Part shown: positions 7,384-16,350 of the stretch, piece by piece | Numbering within the stretch: the first letter of the stretch is position 1 | Layout: every line of letters begins with the position of its first letter | Assembly: GCF_008710155.1 (NCBI RefSeq) | Contig: NZ_VYPZ01000008.1 | Location: 62,001-126,000 of the forward strand | Reading direction: 5' to 3' | DNA: 64,000 nucleotides | DNA from: Sphingobium limneticum | GTDB lineage: Bacteria > Pseudomonadota > Alphaproteobacteria > Sphingomonadales > Sphingomonadaceae | Position numbers and translations under genes: made by a program | The notes under the pieces: model-generated | What the model saw: the letters and a program-made list of their open reading frames with translations, nothing else | Told to the model about the DNA's origin: nothing | Database searches by the model: none

Positions 7384-8625
7384 TCAGCGGCCGCGCAATG
7401 CGGCTTCCGCTTCCTGCATATAGTCGCGGGTGATGGGCAAAGCGCGGCGGTCGCGGGCATATTGGACCTGGAAATTGACCATGCCGCCATGTTCGAACAC
7501 GGTCGCCGCGCCCGCCAGATAGAAGGTCCAGAGGCGGAAGAAACGCTCGTCATAAAGCGCCACGATATCGGCCTTGTGCGCCATGGTTCGCTTATACCAT
7601 TCCCGCAGCGTCAGGCCGTAATGGACGCGCAGCACCTCAACGTCCGTCACCATGAGGCGCGTGCCCTCGCTGCCCGCCACCATTTCCGACAGGGCCGGGA
7701 TGTAACCGCCCGGGAAGATATATTTGGTGGTGAAGGCGTCGGTGGTGCCCGGCCCGCCCATGCGTCCGATGGTGTGGACCAGCATCACGCCGTCGGGCGT
7801 CAGCAACTGGCGGCATTTGTCGAAGAAGGTGCGATAATCGGGTGTGCCGACATGTTCGAACATGCCGACCGACACGATCCGCTCGAACGGCCCGGTCATG
7901 TCGCGATAGTCGATCAGTTCGAAGCGGACATGGTCGGCGACCCCGGCGTCGATCGCGCGTTGCCGTGCGACCTTCAACTGTTCTTCAGACAGGGTGATGC
8001 CGGTCACGTCCACGCCGCAGGTGCGGTGCAGATAAAGCGCCATGCCGCCCCAGCCGCAGCCGATATCCAGCACCTTCATACCCGGTTTCAGGTGCAGCTT
8101 GGCGGCGATATGCGCCTTCTTGTCCTCCTGCGCCTGCTCCAGACCGATGCCGGCCTCATTATCCACATCGGGATAATAAGCGCAGCTATATTGGCGGTCG
8201 CGGTCGAGGAAGAGGGCGTAGAGCGCGCCGGACAGGTCGTAATGATGGGCGACATTGGCCTTCGACCGGGCGCGGTGGTTGGCGCGCCATAGTTTCTGAC
8301 GCACTTCGCCGATGCCGCGCTTGAGCAGGCTCTTCGATTCGATCGACTTGCCCTGCTCCCAGGGATTGTTGGCGCGAATCATGGAGATGAATTCCATGAT
8401 GCCGCCGCCCTCTATGCCGACACGGCCGTCGATCCACGCTTCGGCCATGCCCAGACGCGGGTCTTTCACGATGTCGAAGGGCACCCGGCCATCCTTGAAC
8501 CGCAGCGCCAGATCGGGAAATTCGGGATCGGCCTGACCGACCGTGATCGTCTTGCCGTTGGCGTAATGGACGGTCACGCGGCCGCGCGTGACGAGCCGCT
8601 TGAGAACCAGTTCAAACAGTTTCAT
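7384..8625 (-). CDS. cfa: cyclopropane-fatty-acyl-phospholipid synthase family methyltransferase
   Basis: 413 residues, the family length. It transfers a methylene group from S-adenosylmethionine to unsaturated acyl chains of membrane phospholipids. The SAM site motif VLDIGCGWGGMALYL is present, followed by GITLSEEQ, the substrate loop SVGMFEHVG, and the C-terminal block LREWYKRTMAH with RFFRLWTFYLAGAA. The N-terminal lipid-binding part is complete. CFA-type enzymes include several paralogues with altered acyl substrates, so the exact product (cyclopropane or methyl-branched) is not fixed. It stands alone on the minus strand. Confidence 0.93.
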   Translation of the reverse strand: MKLFELVLKRLVTRGRVTVHYANGKTITVGQADPEFPDLALRFKDGRVPFDIVKDPRLGMAEAWIDGRVGIEGGGIMEFISMIRANNPWEQGKSIESKSLLKRGIGEVRQKLWRANHRARSKANVAHHYDLSGALYALFLDRDRQYSCAYYPDVDNEAGIGLEQAQEDKKAHIAAKLHLKPGMKVLDIGCGWGGMALYLHRTCGVDVTGITLSEEQLKVARQRAIDAGVADHVRFELIDYRDMTGPFERIVSVGMFEHVGTPDYRTFFDKCRQLLTPDGVMLVHTIGRMGGPGTTDAFTTKYIFPGGYIPALSEMVAGSEGTRLMVTDVEVLRVHYGLTLREWYKRTMAHKADIVALYDERFFRLWTFYLAGAATVFEHGGMVNFQVQYARDRRALPITRDYMQEAEAALRGR

Positions 8626-9101
8626 GTCGCTACCCTGTCATGTCGTTACGCGGGCGTCAAATGCCGGCATATCAGTCGCGATCGGCATGGTCTTCCCAAA
8701 ATCACCCCTACCCTCGCCGATTGGACGCGGCCTGTCCACCGCCTCTATCCCCATGAGATATCTGGCTTGTTTATGATCCGATCATTTGGCGACGCGCGGC
8801 CGACGGGGCCTGGCGGGATGGGTCGCGCGGGGTGCGCACAGGCCGGATCGGCCGATGTAACAGTTTTGCAACACAAGCCCTGAAATTGATTGAAATAAAG
8901 GTTGAACCCCTTTGCAACTCAAACTTGCGATCCTAGATGGCAGTTGCGCGGTCGTGATGCAGATCGCGCTCTTGATCTCCCGATAATGGAGAGAAGAGTC
9001 GCAGGAGTTATTATGAGAATAAGTTCGTAATATCTTTGCATCGAACCTGAACGCCGGATGAATGTCTAAGTCGCGGCGACAAGATAAATATCGAGGACTT
9101 T
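8626..9101. other. 476-bp gene-free stretch with AT-rich promoter and leader
   Basis: No gene is supported here. The right half (8870-9101) is much lower in GC than the rest of the window and must contain the promoter and leader of the beta-barrel gene at 9102. At 8969-8998 a leader hairpin pairs CTCT with AGAG and TCTCC with GGAGA around the loop CGATAAT. A Shine-Dalgarno-like AGGAG at about 9003 is followed by a five-codon open frame (9013-9030), which may be chance. Confidence 0.6.
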
Positions 9102-9614
9102 ATGAAGACTGTGATTTTCGCAGCCATTGCTGCTGCCACCGCTGTTTCGGCCCCTGCCTTTGCTCAGGACGCTGCGCCCTTCACCGGGCCGCGCGCGGGC
9201 ATCACCGCGGGCTACGACAAGTTCGATGGCCGTGACGGCTTCACCTATGGCGTGACCGCAGGCTACGACCTGGCCGTCACTCCGGGCGTGACCTTCGGTC
9301 CTGAAGTGTCGTTCAGCGACACCACCACCAGCGCCGGCGCCGGTGCGGAAGTCAGCCGCGATCTGGCCGCTTCGGTGCGCCTCGGCTACACGCTGACCCC
9401 GCAGGTTCTGGCGTTCGGCAAGGTCGGCTATGCCAACACCCGCATCGACCTGGGCAATGGCGGTGCGTCGTTCGAAGGCGTGCGTTACGGCGGCGGTCTG
9501 GAATATTCGGTGACCCCGACCACCTACATCTCGGCTGAATATCAGCGCAGCGAGTATGAATCCAATATCGGCGGTCGCGACGTTGGCCTGGTTGGCGTCG
9601 GCTTCCGTTTCTGA
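9102..9614 (+). CDS. small outer-membrane beta-barrel (opacity/porin-like) protein
   Basis: 170 residues. The signal peptide ends SAPAFA-Q. The mature part has alternating hydrophobic/polar strands (GPRAGITAGYDKF, FTYGVTAGYDLAV, ASVRLGYTLT, VRYGGGLEYSV, TYISAEYQRSEY) and ends VGLVGVGFRF, with the terminal Phe required for BamA-dependent insertion. This fits an eight-stranded OmpA/Opa-like barrel (OMP_b-brl). No OmpA C-terminal peptidoglycan domain is present. It has a long AT-rich leader and its own terminator at 9643-9674, so it is a single-gene unit and probably highly expressed. Confidence 0.88.
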   Translation: MKTVIFAAIAAATAVSAPAFAQDAAPFTGPRAGITAGYDKFDGRDGFTYGVTAGYDLAVTPGVTFGPEVSFSDTTTSAGAGAEVSRDLAASVRLGYTLTPQVLAFGKVGYANTRIDLGNGGASFEGVRYGGGLEYSVTPTTYISAEYQRSEYESNIGGRDVGLVGVGFRF

Positions 9615-9642
9615 TCCCTCTCAAGACGATCAGATTTCAAGG

Positions 9643-9674
9643 AAGGGCGGTCCTGCAAGGGGCCGCCCTTTTTT
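9643..9674 (+). terminator. intrinsic terminator of the beta-barrel gene
   Basis: The stem AAGGGCGG / CCGCCCTT is extended by CC/GG pairing and followed by a run of six T. It lies 29 bases after the stop codon. Confidence 0.88.
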
Positions 9675-9683
9675 CGTAGAAAT

Positions 9684-9751
9684 CGTTCCCCGGCCCAGGC
9701 CGGGGTCCAGTTCCACGATCTGAGCTGGACCCCGGCCTGCGCCGGGGAACG
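9684..9751. repeat. palindromic repeat, family A (CCCCGGC-type)
   Basis: The left arm CGTTCCCCGGCCCAGGCC (continuing GGGGTCCAG) and the right arm CTGGACCCC (continuing GGCCTGCGCCGGGGAACG) are near-perfect reverse complements around a 12-16-base loop. The same element recurs at 27927-27991, 29104-29130 (one arm), 44885-44950 and as a remnant at 62141-62157. Confidence 0.9.
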
Positions 9752-9822
9752 AAACGCCATAAATCCGCATCATCTCTTGATGTCATTGTGCAGGATGGGC
9801 CGGGGCGGGCCAGCACAAAATG

Positions 9823-9851
9823 AAAAGCCCCGCCGTTGCGGGCGGGGCTTT
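9823..9851 (-). terminator. intrinsic terminator of rlmN
   Basis: The stem AAAGCCCCGCC / GGCGGGGCTTT has an 11-bp match with a 6-base loop. On the minus strand it is followed by TTTTCATTTTG. It lies 36 bases past the rlmN stop. Confidence 0.85.
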
Positions 9852-9886
9852 ATGTCGTGCCTTGTGGAAAAGACTGCGTCCCCGGA

Positions 9887-11149
9887 TTATCCGAGTGCGG
9901 CTTGTTTCTCTTCGGCCAGGCGCTTGATTTCGGCCTTGCTCTTCTTCTCGCTCGCCGACTTCAACTGGCCGCAGGCGGCCATGATGTCGCGACCGCGCGG
10001 GGTGCGGACCGGCGCGCTGATGCCGCCTTCGAACACGATGCTGCTGAACGCGCGGACGCGCTCGGGCGTCGAACATTCATAGTCGGTGCCGGGCCAGGGG
10101 TTAAACGGGATCAGATTCACCTTGGCCGGCAGCTTATATTTGCGGATCAGGCGGACCAGTTCGCGCGCATCCTCATCGCTGTCATTCTTGTCGCGGATCA
10201 TCACATATTCGAAGGTGATGCGGCGCGCGTTGCTGGCCTTGGGATAGTCGGCGCAGGCCTGAAGCAATTCCTCGATGCCATATTTGCGGTTGAGCGGGAC
10301 CAGTTCGTCGCGCACTTCCTTGGTCACGGCATGGAGCGACACGGCCAGGTTGACGCCGATTTCCTCGCTCGCGCGGGCCATCATCGGAATGACGCCGGAG
10401 GTGGACAGGGTGATGCGGCGGCGCGAGAGGGCGAGGCCATCGCCGTCCATGACGACCTTGAGCGCGTCGCGCACGTGCTCGAAATTATAGAGCGGTTCGC
10501 CCATGCCCATCATGACGATGTTGGTCAGCATCCGCCCGTCGGGCGAATATTGCGAGGCGTCCTCATCCTCGTCCGCATCATTGGCCGCACCCATATTGCC
10601 CTTGGGCCATTCGCCCAGCGCATCGCGCGCCAGCATGACCTGCCCCACGATTTCGCCCGGCGTCAGGTTGCGCACCAGTCGCATCGTGCCGGTGTGGCAG
10701 AAGCTGCAGTTCAAGGTGCAGCCCACCTGGCTGGAGACGCAGAGCGTGCCGCGATCCGCATCGGGGATGAAGACCATTTCATAATCCTGGCCATCGTCCG
10801 AGCGAAGCAGCCATTTGCGGGTGCCGTCGGTCGACACCTGCGCCTCGACCACTTCCGGGCGGCCGACCACGAAGCGTTCGGCCATCCAGCCGCGCATCGG
10901 CTTGGCAAGGTCGGTCATCGCCTCGAAATCGGTTTCGCCGCGATGATAGAGCCAGTGGAACAGCTGTTTGGAGCGCAGCTTGGCGGCCTTCACGTCAAGG
11001 CCGACCTCCTCCAGCGCACTCTTTATCTGAGGGCGGGACAGGCCCATGAGGTCGATGCGGCCATCCTCTCGCGGGGTCACCGCGCGCGGCACGGGCACAG
11101 GGTCAAGGGGGCCGGGAATCGGCATGAGCGGGCTGGCGGCTGATTGCAT
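9887..11149 (-). CDS. rlmN: dual-specificity RNA methyltransferase RlmN
   Basis: A radical-SAM enzyme that makes 2-methyladenosine at A2503 of 23S rRNA and A37 of some tRNAs. The radical-SAM cluster motif CTLNCSFC is present (C148, C152 and C155 counted from the ATG at 11161). The two extra family Cys are also there: the one in TLCVSSQVG and the C-terminal one in MAACGQL that forms the methyl-Cys intermediate. The N-terminal HEAT-like part and the C-terminal [11 protein letters not shown] are complete. Two ATGs are possible, 11161 and 11149; I chose 11149 because the longer one adds only MCAT. Neither has a good ribosome binding site. A strong terminator follows. Confidence 0.96.
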   Translation of the reverse strand: MQSAASPLMPIPGPLDPVPVPRAVTPREDGRIDLMGLSRPQIKSALEEVGLDVKAAKLRSKQLFHWLYHRGETDFEAMTDLAKPMRGWMAERFVVGRPEVVEAQVSTDGTRKWLLRSDDGQDYEMVFIPDADRGTLCVSSQVGCTLNCSFCHTGTMRLVRNLTPGEIVGQVMLARDALGEWPKGNMGAANDADEDEDASQYSPDGRMLTNIVMMGMGEPLYNFEHVRDALKVVMDGDGLALSRRRITLSTSGVIPMMARASEEIGVNLAVSLHAVTKEVRDELVPLNRKYGIEELLQACADYPKASNARRITFEYVMIRDKNDSDEDARELVRLIRKYKLPAKVNLIPFNPWPGTDYECSTPERVRAFSSIVFEGGISAPVRTPRGRDIMAACGQLKSASEKKSKAEIKRLAEEKQAALG

Positions 11150-11196
11150 GGTCGCGCACATAGTCGATTTTCGCGGATTTTTAAAGATGTGTTGAA

Positions 11197-11709
11197 TCAG
11201 CGCAATTTGGCGCAGCCCAGCGCCGCCGCGTCGATCGCCGTCGCCGCGCCGCGCAGGGCGTAGCTGTCGGCAAAGCCGCGCCCGTCCGCGCCGACGCTGG
11301 CCACGCTCATGCTGCTGGCGGAGCGCATGGCGGCGACAATCTGCGCGTCGCCGCGCGCATCGGCGGCCCAGGCGTCCATCTGTCCGCCGACCAGCGTGAA
11401 GCGGCGCTCCCCTACGGTGAGGATGACCGGCGCCGCACTCGCCCGCGCCCGGCCGAGCCGGATATGCAGTTGCCCGCGCACATGGTTGCGTGGCCAGCTG
11501 CCGACCGAGGCGAAGCCCCTGGGCGACTGGCCACGTCGCGCGACCGGCTGGGCAATGGCGTAGCAGCGCGGCCCGCTTTGACTGGCGCCGGAATCGCGAA
11601 AGGCGCCCCAGTTTTCGAAAATGCCCAATGAATCGCGGGCCATGGCCGGCGATGCCACAAGCAGCAGGAGGGGCAGCAACGCCAAGGCGCTAGGGGTTGT
11701 GGGGCGCAT
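11197..11709 (-). CDS. invasion-associated locus B (IalB)-like secreted protein
   Basis: 170 residues. The signal peptide ends ASPAMA-R. The mature part starts with [11 protein letters not shown] and RCYAIAQP, the opening signature of IalB-like periplasmic proteins (GxW-x-x-RCYA). It ends with a second Cys (LGCAKLR) that can pair with the first. IalB was named for red-cell invasion in Bartonella, but the family is widespread in free-living alphaproteobacteria, where its role is unknown. The ATG at 11709 opens the signal peptide; an upstream TTG at 11727 is in frame but unlikely. It is divergent from dnaN. Confidence 0.7.
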   Translation of the reverse strand: MRPTTPSALALLPLLLLVASPAMARDSLGIFENWGAFRDSGASQSGPRCYAIAQPVARRGQSPRGFASVGSWPRNHVRGQLHIRLGRARASAAPVILTVGERRFTLVGGQMDAWAADARGDAQIVAAMRSASSMSVASVGADGRGFADSYALRGAATAIDAAALGCAKLR

Positions 11710-11879
11710 GGCATTGGCAAAGCCCAAGCCGTCCCCTTTTGCAACCCCGACCGGTGCAAAGCATGCATGCGACGCTTGCAGGAGGCGTTCGAGCGGCTAT
11801 GAAGGAGCATCCATCATTGTCGCCGGGATTCGACCGAACCCCCGGCTATTGGCTTAAAAAGAACGGACAGAATAGGGAC

Positions 11880-12992
11880 ATGAAGGCCACCATCGAACGC
11901 GCAACGCTCCTCAAGAGCCTGAGCCACGTCCAATCGGTGGTCGAGCGCAGAAATACCATTCCCATCCTGTCCAACGTCCTGATCGAGGCATCGGCCGACG
12001 GCGCGATCAAGCTGATGGCGACCGACCTTGACCTGCAGATCGTCGAAAGCGTGTCGGCGCAGGTGGAACAGGCCGGCGCCACCACCATTTCCGCGCACAC
12101 ATTGTTCGACATCGCCCGCAAGCTGCCCGAGGGCAGCCAGGTGTCGCTGCATGCGGCCGAGGGCAAGATGCTGATCCAGGCCGGTCGCGCCCGCTTCAAC
12201 CTGTCGACCCTGCCGCGCGACGATTTCCCGGTGATCGCCGAGGGCGACCTGCCCACGACGTTCGAACTGCCAGCCGAAACGTTGAAGCAGATCATCGACA
12301 AGACGCGCTTCGCCATTTCGACCGAAGAGACGCGCTATTATCTGAACGGCATCTATTTCCACGTCACAGACGACGATCAGCCGGTGCTGAAGGCCGCTGC
12401 GACCGACGGCCACCGTCTGGCGCGCGTCACCGTGACCCGCCCGGACGGCGCGGAAGGCATGCCCGGCATCATCATCCCGCGCAAATGTATCGGCGAACTG
12501 CGCAAGCTGCTGGACGAGGTCGAAGGGTCGGTGGGCATCGCCCTGTCGGCCAGCAAGATCCGCTTTGGCCTGGGCAGCGCGATCCTGACCAGCAAGCTGA
12601 TCGACGGTACCTTCCCCGATTATAGCCGCGTCATCCCGACCGCGAACGACAAGCTGCTCAAGATCGATCCGCGCAGCTTCGAGGATGGCGTCGACCGCGT
12701 CGCCACCATCGCCACGGAAAAGACCCGCGCGGTCAAGATGAGCCTGGACAAGGACAAGATCACCCTGTCCGTCACCAGCCCCGAAAATGGCACCGCGGCC
12801 GAAGAAGTGCCCGGCGCGTTCCAGGGCGAAGGTTTCGATATCGGCTTCAATGCCCGCTATCTGCTCGACATATTGGGCCAGATCGACAGCGATTTGGTCG
12901 AGCTGCATCTGGCGGATGCCGCCGCGCCGACGCTGATCCGTGAAAGCGACGACAGCCCGGCGCTCTACGTGCTGATGCCGATGCGCGTCTGA
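11880..12992 (+). CDS. dnaN: DNA polymerase III beta subunit (sliding clamp)
   Basis: 370 residues, normal length. Three clamp domains of about 120 residues each can be followed, from MKATIERATLLKSLSHVQSVVERRNTIPILSN at the start to ALYVLMPMRV at the end. The C-terminal MPMRV block is the conserved part of the peptide-binding pocket for polymerase and other partners. DnaN encircles DNA and tethers Pol III. It is separate from dnaA here and is followed by unusual twin hairpins rather than recF. Confidence 0.98.
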   Translation: MKATIERATLLKSLSHVQSVVERRNTIPILSNVLIEASADGAIKLMATDLDLQIVESVSAQVEQAGATTISAHTLFDIARKLPEGSQVSLHAAEGKMLIQAGRARFNLSTLPRDDFPVIAEGDLPTTFELPAETLKQIIDKTRFAISTEETRYYLNGIYFHVTDDDQPVLKAAATDGHRLARVTVTRPDGAEGMPGIIIPRKCIGELRKLLDEVEGSVGIALSASKIRFGLGSAILTSKLIDGTFPDYSRVIPTANDKLLKIDPRSFEDGVDRVATIATEKTRAVKMSLDKDKITLSVTSPENGTAAEEVPGAFQGEGFDIGFNARYLLDILGQIDSDLVELHLADAAAPTLIRESDDSPALYVLMPMRV

Positions 12993-13005
12993 CGGTTATT
13001 GCAGC

Positions 13006-13057
13006 GCAGGTTTTCGCCTGCACATGCCCTTTGGTGCAGGTTTCAGCCTGCACCAAA
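13006..13057. other. twin hairpins after dnaN
   Basis: A small hairpin GCAGG-TTTTCG-CCTGC (13006-13021) is followed by a perfect 11-bp one, TTTGGTGCAGG-TTTCAG-CCTGCACCAAA (13030-13057). Both share the core CAGGTTT-CCTG. There is no T run. They sit 13 to 65 bases after the dnaN stop and just before the GGDEF-EAL gene. Confidence 0.65.
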
Positions 13058-13106
13058 GCGGGCCGGAGGTAATCCTCTGGCAAGGAGTTTGCGCTACCGG
13101 TGGAGC

Positions 13107-15722
13107 ATGTCTTTACTGCGCGCATCCCTCGACGATAATCCGTCCCGTTCCATGACATTGATGGTCGCGCTCGGCCTTTCGGAGAGCGGGACCGAAGTAT
13201 CGGCGTCCTGGATTTCGGGCAATTTTTTCCATATCGCGCGACTTTGGCCTTTGATCCTGCTGACCAAGTTCAGCGTGGTCGCCCTGCTCAACCTGCCCTT
13301 CTATTCCGGCGAACCGCTCCAGATCGCGTTGATGGTCGCCATGCTGATCATCGACGGTACGCTGATGCTGCTGCCGCGCCGCAACTGGTTCCGCCACCGC
13401 ATGCCGCATATCCAGAATTGGATGATGTTGCCGATGGTGTTCCTGTCGGGCCTGACCTTCAGCCTGTGGCTGGGTTATGAAACCAAGGCCGCGACCGATG
13501 CGCTGTTCCTGGCGGCGGTGCCCGAGCTGTCGGTGGCGCTGCTGGCCGTCTGCATCTTCGGCGACCGGCGCCTGCTCGGCATCAGCTATTTCCTCGGCGC
13601 GCTGCTGGTGTCGGTGGTGGAAAAGGCGGGCATGGCCCAGATCGGCCTGTTGCTCAGCTGCGTCATCGTCATGCTGGTCGCCACATTGCGCCAGGCGACG
13701 GCGGACCGCGACCAGGCGATCGCCCGGCACCAGCAGGATCTGCGCGCCCAGCGTTCCGACCGGCTGTTGCAGGAGCATGAGCGTACCGGGCGCGGCTGGT
13801 TCTGGGAAACCGACCGCCAGGGTTGCCTGACCTATATCAGCGACACGTTGGCCCAGTCATTGTCCGTGTCCGTCGGGACGCTGATCGGCAAGCCGATCAC
13901 CGAGATCGTGCGGCCCGGTGACAAGAAGCAGGGCGATGGCGAACGCACGCTGGGCTTCCATTTGTCCGCGCGTACCGGCTTTGCCGATATTCCCGTCTGC
14001 GCCGCCATGGCGAAGGAAGAGGAGCGCTGGTGGTCGATTTCGGGCCAGCCGGTGTTCAACGAATATGGCCAGTTCCACGGCTTTCGCGGGGCGGGCACCG
14101 ACCTGACCGAAACGCGCCGCAACCAGGCGGAGGTCACGCGCCTGGCCCAGTTCGATTCGCTCACGGGCCTGGCCAACCGCATCCAGATGCTGCGGTCGCT
14201 GGAGCAGGCGGTGGCCGATCGCCATGGCAAGCCGGGCGAATGCACGCTGATGATGCTGGACCTCGACCGGTTCAAGATCGTCAACGACACGCTGGGCCAC
14301 CCCGCCGGCGACGCCCTGCTGCGTCAGGTCAGCCAGCGGTTGCAGCGCGTGGTCGGCGAAAAGGGGCTGGTCGGACGGCAAGGCGGCGACGAGTTCAAGA
14401 TATTGCTGCCCGGCCGCCACGACCAGACCGTGCTCGCCCATCTCGCGCAGGCGGTCATCAGCGCGGTGTCGCAACCCTATACGGTCGAAGGCAATGCCGT
14501 GGTCATCGGCGTGTCGATCGGCCTGTCGGTCTGTCCGCAGGATGGCGTGACCGCCGATGCGCTGATCCGCAACGCCGACCTGGCGCTCTACGCCGCCAAG
14601 GGCGACGGGCGCGGCGTCCATCGCTTCTATTCGTCGGACATGCATGCCGACGCGGAAAATCGCCGGCAGCTGGAGGAGGATCTGCGTCGCGCGCTGACCG
14701 ACGACGGCCTGCACCTGGTCTACCAGCCGGTCGTGTCGTCCAAGACGGAGCAGATTACCGGTTACGAAGCGCTGCTGCGCTGGAACCATCCGGTGCGTGG
14801 GCCGATCTCACCGGCGCTGTTCATACCCATTGCGGAAGATAGCGGCCTGATCGCCCAGATCGGCGAATGGGTGATGCGCACCGCCTGTCGCGACGCGGCG
14901 GAATGGCAGGAGGGTATCCGCGTCGCGGTGAACGTGTCGCCGACCCAGTTCGCCAATCCCGGCTTCCCCTCCACCGTCATGAGTGCATTGGCCGCCGCGC
15001 AGCTGGCGCCTGAGCGGTTGGAGCTGGAGATTACCGAGAGCGTCTTCCTGAACGACGACGATGGCACGGACGCGATGTTCAACCGGTTGAAGGCAATCGG
15101 CGTCCGCCTGGCGCTGGACGATTTCGGCACCGGCTATTCCTCGCTCGGCTATCTGAAAAAGGCGCCGTTCGACAAGATCAAGATCGACCAGAGCTTCGTG
15201 CGCGGCGCCGCGATCAAGGGCAATCGCAACAGCGCGATCATCAAGGCGATCGTCAGCCTGGCCGAGGCGCTGGGCATGGACACCACGGCCGAGGGCGCGG
15301 AAACGCAGGATGAGCTGGCGCTGATCCGCCAGCTGGGTTGCAGCCATATCCAGGGCTATATTTACGGCCGGCCGATGCCGATGGCCGATGTGATGGCCAG
15401 CCAGAACCGCGCCGGCACGGCGGCCAGCGCCAATGGCTTCCAGTCCAGCCGCCCCGAACGCAAGACGATGCTGCGCACCATCGCGGTCCATCATGACGGC
15501 CATGTCTATATCGGCCGCGTGCGCAATATCTCCGCCACCGGGGCGTTGATCGAAGGATTGTGGAACGTGCCGGTGGGCACGCTGTTCGCGATCGAGCTGG
15601 CCGAAAACCAGTTCGTCAACGCCACCAGCAAATGGTCGAGAGACGATCGCATGGGCGTGGAATTCGCCGGCGCCGTGGATGTCAGCACCTTGCGCAATCC
15701 GCCGCGGTCCATGGCCTCCTAA
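13107..15722 (+). CDS. membrane GGDEF-EAL-PilZ cyclic-di-GMP protein
   Basis: 871 residues. The N-terminus carries several membrane helices (about residues 30-190). A PAS-like segment (about 225-335) follows. The GGDEF domain (about 345-510) has an intact RQGGDEF active site but no RxxD inhibitory site in the usual position five residues upstream. The EAL domain (about 525-775) has YEALLRW, NVSPTQF, ELEITES, DDFGTGYSSLGYL and IKIDQSF, so all catalytic metal ligands seem present. A C-terminal PilZ domain shows RxxxR-like PERKTMLR and NISATGALIEG. It could make, break and sense c-di-GMP. Intact EAL residues favour phosphodiesterase activity. The ATG at 13107 has a weak GGAG nearby. Confidence 0.92.
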   Translation: MSLLRASLDDNPSRSMTLMVALGLSESGTEVSASWISGNFFHIARLWPLILLTKFSVVALLNLPFYSGEPLQIALMVAMLIIDGTLMLLPRRNWFRHRMPHIQNWMMLPMVFLSGLTFSLWLGYETKAATDALFLAAVPELSVALLAVCIFGDRRLLGISYFLGALLVSVVEKAGMAQIGLLLSCVIVMLVATLRQATADRDQAIARHQQDLRAQRSDRLLQEHERTGRGWFWETDRQGCLTYISDTLAQSLSVSVGTLIGKPITEIVRPGDKKQGDGERTLGFHLSARTGFADIPVCAAMAKEEERWWSISGQPVFNEYGQFHGFRGAGTDLTETRRNQAEVTRLAQFDSLTGLANRIQMLRSLEQAVADRHGKPGECTLMMLDLDRFKIVNDTLGHPAGDALLRQVSQRLQRVVGEKGLVGRQGGDEFKILLPGRHDQTVLAHLAQAVISAVSQPYTVEGNAVVIGVSIGLSVCPQDGVTADALIRNADLALYAAKGDGRGVHRFYSSDMHADAENRRQLEEDLRRALTDDGLHLVYQPVVSSKTEQITGYEALLRWNHPVRGPISPALFIPIAEDSGLIAQIGEWVMRTACRDAAEWQEGIRVAVNVSPTQFANPGFPSTVMSALAAAQLAPERLELEITESVFLNDDDGTDAMFNRLKAIGVRLALDDFGTGYSSLGYLKKAPFDKIKIDQSFVRGAAIKGNRNSAIIKAIVSLAEALGMDTTAEGAETQDELALIRQLGCSHIQGYIYGRPMPMADVMASQNRAGTAASANGFQSSRPERKTMLRTIAVHHDGHVYIGRVRNISATGALIEGLWNVPVGTLFAIELAENQFVNATSKWSRDDRMGVEFAGAVDVSTLRNPPRSMAS

Positions 15723-15756
15723 AGCATGATCCGATGCGATCGAATCGGATCATGCT
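15723..15756. repeat. perfect 13-bp palindrome after the GGDEF-EAL gene
   Basis: The arms AGCATGATCCGAT and ATCGGATCATGCT enclose the 8-base loop GCGATCGA. It starts at the base after the stop codon. It may act as a terminator for both convergent genes although no long T tract follows. Confidence 0.75.
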
Positions 15757-15770
15757 GACTTCAAACGGCG

Positions 15771-16163
15771 TTAAACAGATGCCAGAAAGTCGCCACTGGC
15801 GATGATCGGCCATTCGGATGGGTCGCGCGCATAGACATAGGTCCATGCCGCGACCGGGCCTTGTTCCCCCTCGACCATCAGCCGTAGCCGCCGATATTCG
15901 TGCGGCTGCGGGCTATCCACCGCACATTCCTCATAATCGTCGAGCCAGGCCAATGTGACCTCCGCGTCGCTCAATGCGAACAGGTCGCCTGTCACCACAC
16001 CCTCTGCGCCCGGTACGAAGCCCGGATAGCCTGCCAGGCGGTACAGCATGCCCTGCGCCCGTGCCGACCCCACAAGCTGCGCCTTGGCCCGCAGGCGCCG
16101 CGCCATCGGCCCGTCGAAGGCAAAGCGCAGCGTGCCATAGACGAATAACAGGCTATCGCTCAC
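15771..16163 (-). CDS. gamma-glutamylcyclotransferase-like (AIG2/GGCT) protein
   Basis: 130 residues. It opens with LLFVYGTLRFAF, the YGTLR substrate loop of the gamma-glutamylcyclotransferase fold, and has LDDYEEC in the middle, where a Glu acts as the acid/base. The fold also occurs in GGACT and AIG2 proteins, so release of 5-oxoproline from gamma-glutamyl peptides is likely but not certain. It is convergent with the c-di-GMP gene and divergent from the sigma-54 module. Confidence 0.85.
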   Translation of the reverse strand: MSDSLLFVYGTLRFAFDGPMARRLRAKAQLVGSARAQGMLYRLAGYPGFVPGAEGVVTGDLFALSDAEVTLAWLDDYEECAVDSPQPHEYRRLRLMVEGEQGPVAAWTYVYARDPSEWPIIASGDFLASV

Positions 16164-16190
16164 CGCGCGTCCATTTCACCATATTGCGGC

Positions 16191-16216
16191 GAAATTTCCC
16201 AATAACGGGATATTTC
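16191..16216. promoter_or_regulatory. inverted repeat, candidate activator site for the sigma-54 promoter
   Basis: The arms GAAATTTCCC (16191-16200) and GGGATATTTC (16207-16216) match at 9 of 10 positions across a 6-base spacer. The site lies 63-88 bases before the -24 GG of the sigma-54 promoter, the usual distance for an enhancer-binding protein such as PspF. Assignment is inference. Confidence 0.5.
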
Positions 16217-16276
16217 ATCGTCGCCCCTTGTCCTGCAACCATCGAAAATACGCGGATTTCTGCCGAAAATGCAGAT

Positions 16277-16293
16277 TTGGCACGGCCTCTGCA
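16277..16293 (+). promoter_or_regulatory. sigma-54 (-24/-12) promoter
   Basis: TTGGCACGGCCTCTGCA matches the RpoN consensus TTGGCACG-N4-TTGCA with one mismatch, with exactly ten bases between GG (16279-16280) and GC (16291-16292). Transcription would begin near 16304, giving a leader of about 47 bases before the 34-residue protein. psp genes in other bacteria are sigma-54 dependent, which fits the PspC gene downstream. Confidence 0.75.
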
Positions 16294-16350
16294 AAGTCTG
16301 TTGGCATCAAGGCCGGATGGTCGGCCAACGTACAACAGGGAGTATCCACC

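Noticed and set aside
9013..9030. Five-codon leader peptide in front of the beta-barrel gene
   Set aside because: Too short to distinguish from chance although a ribosome binding site-like AGGAG precedes it.
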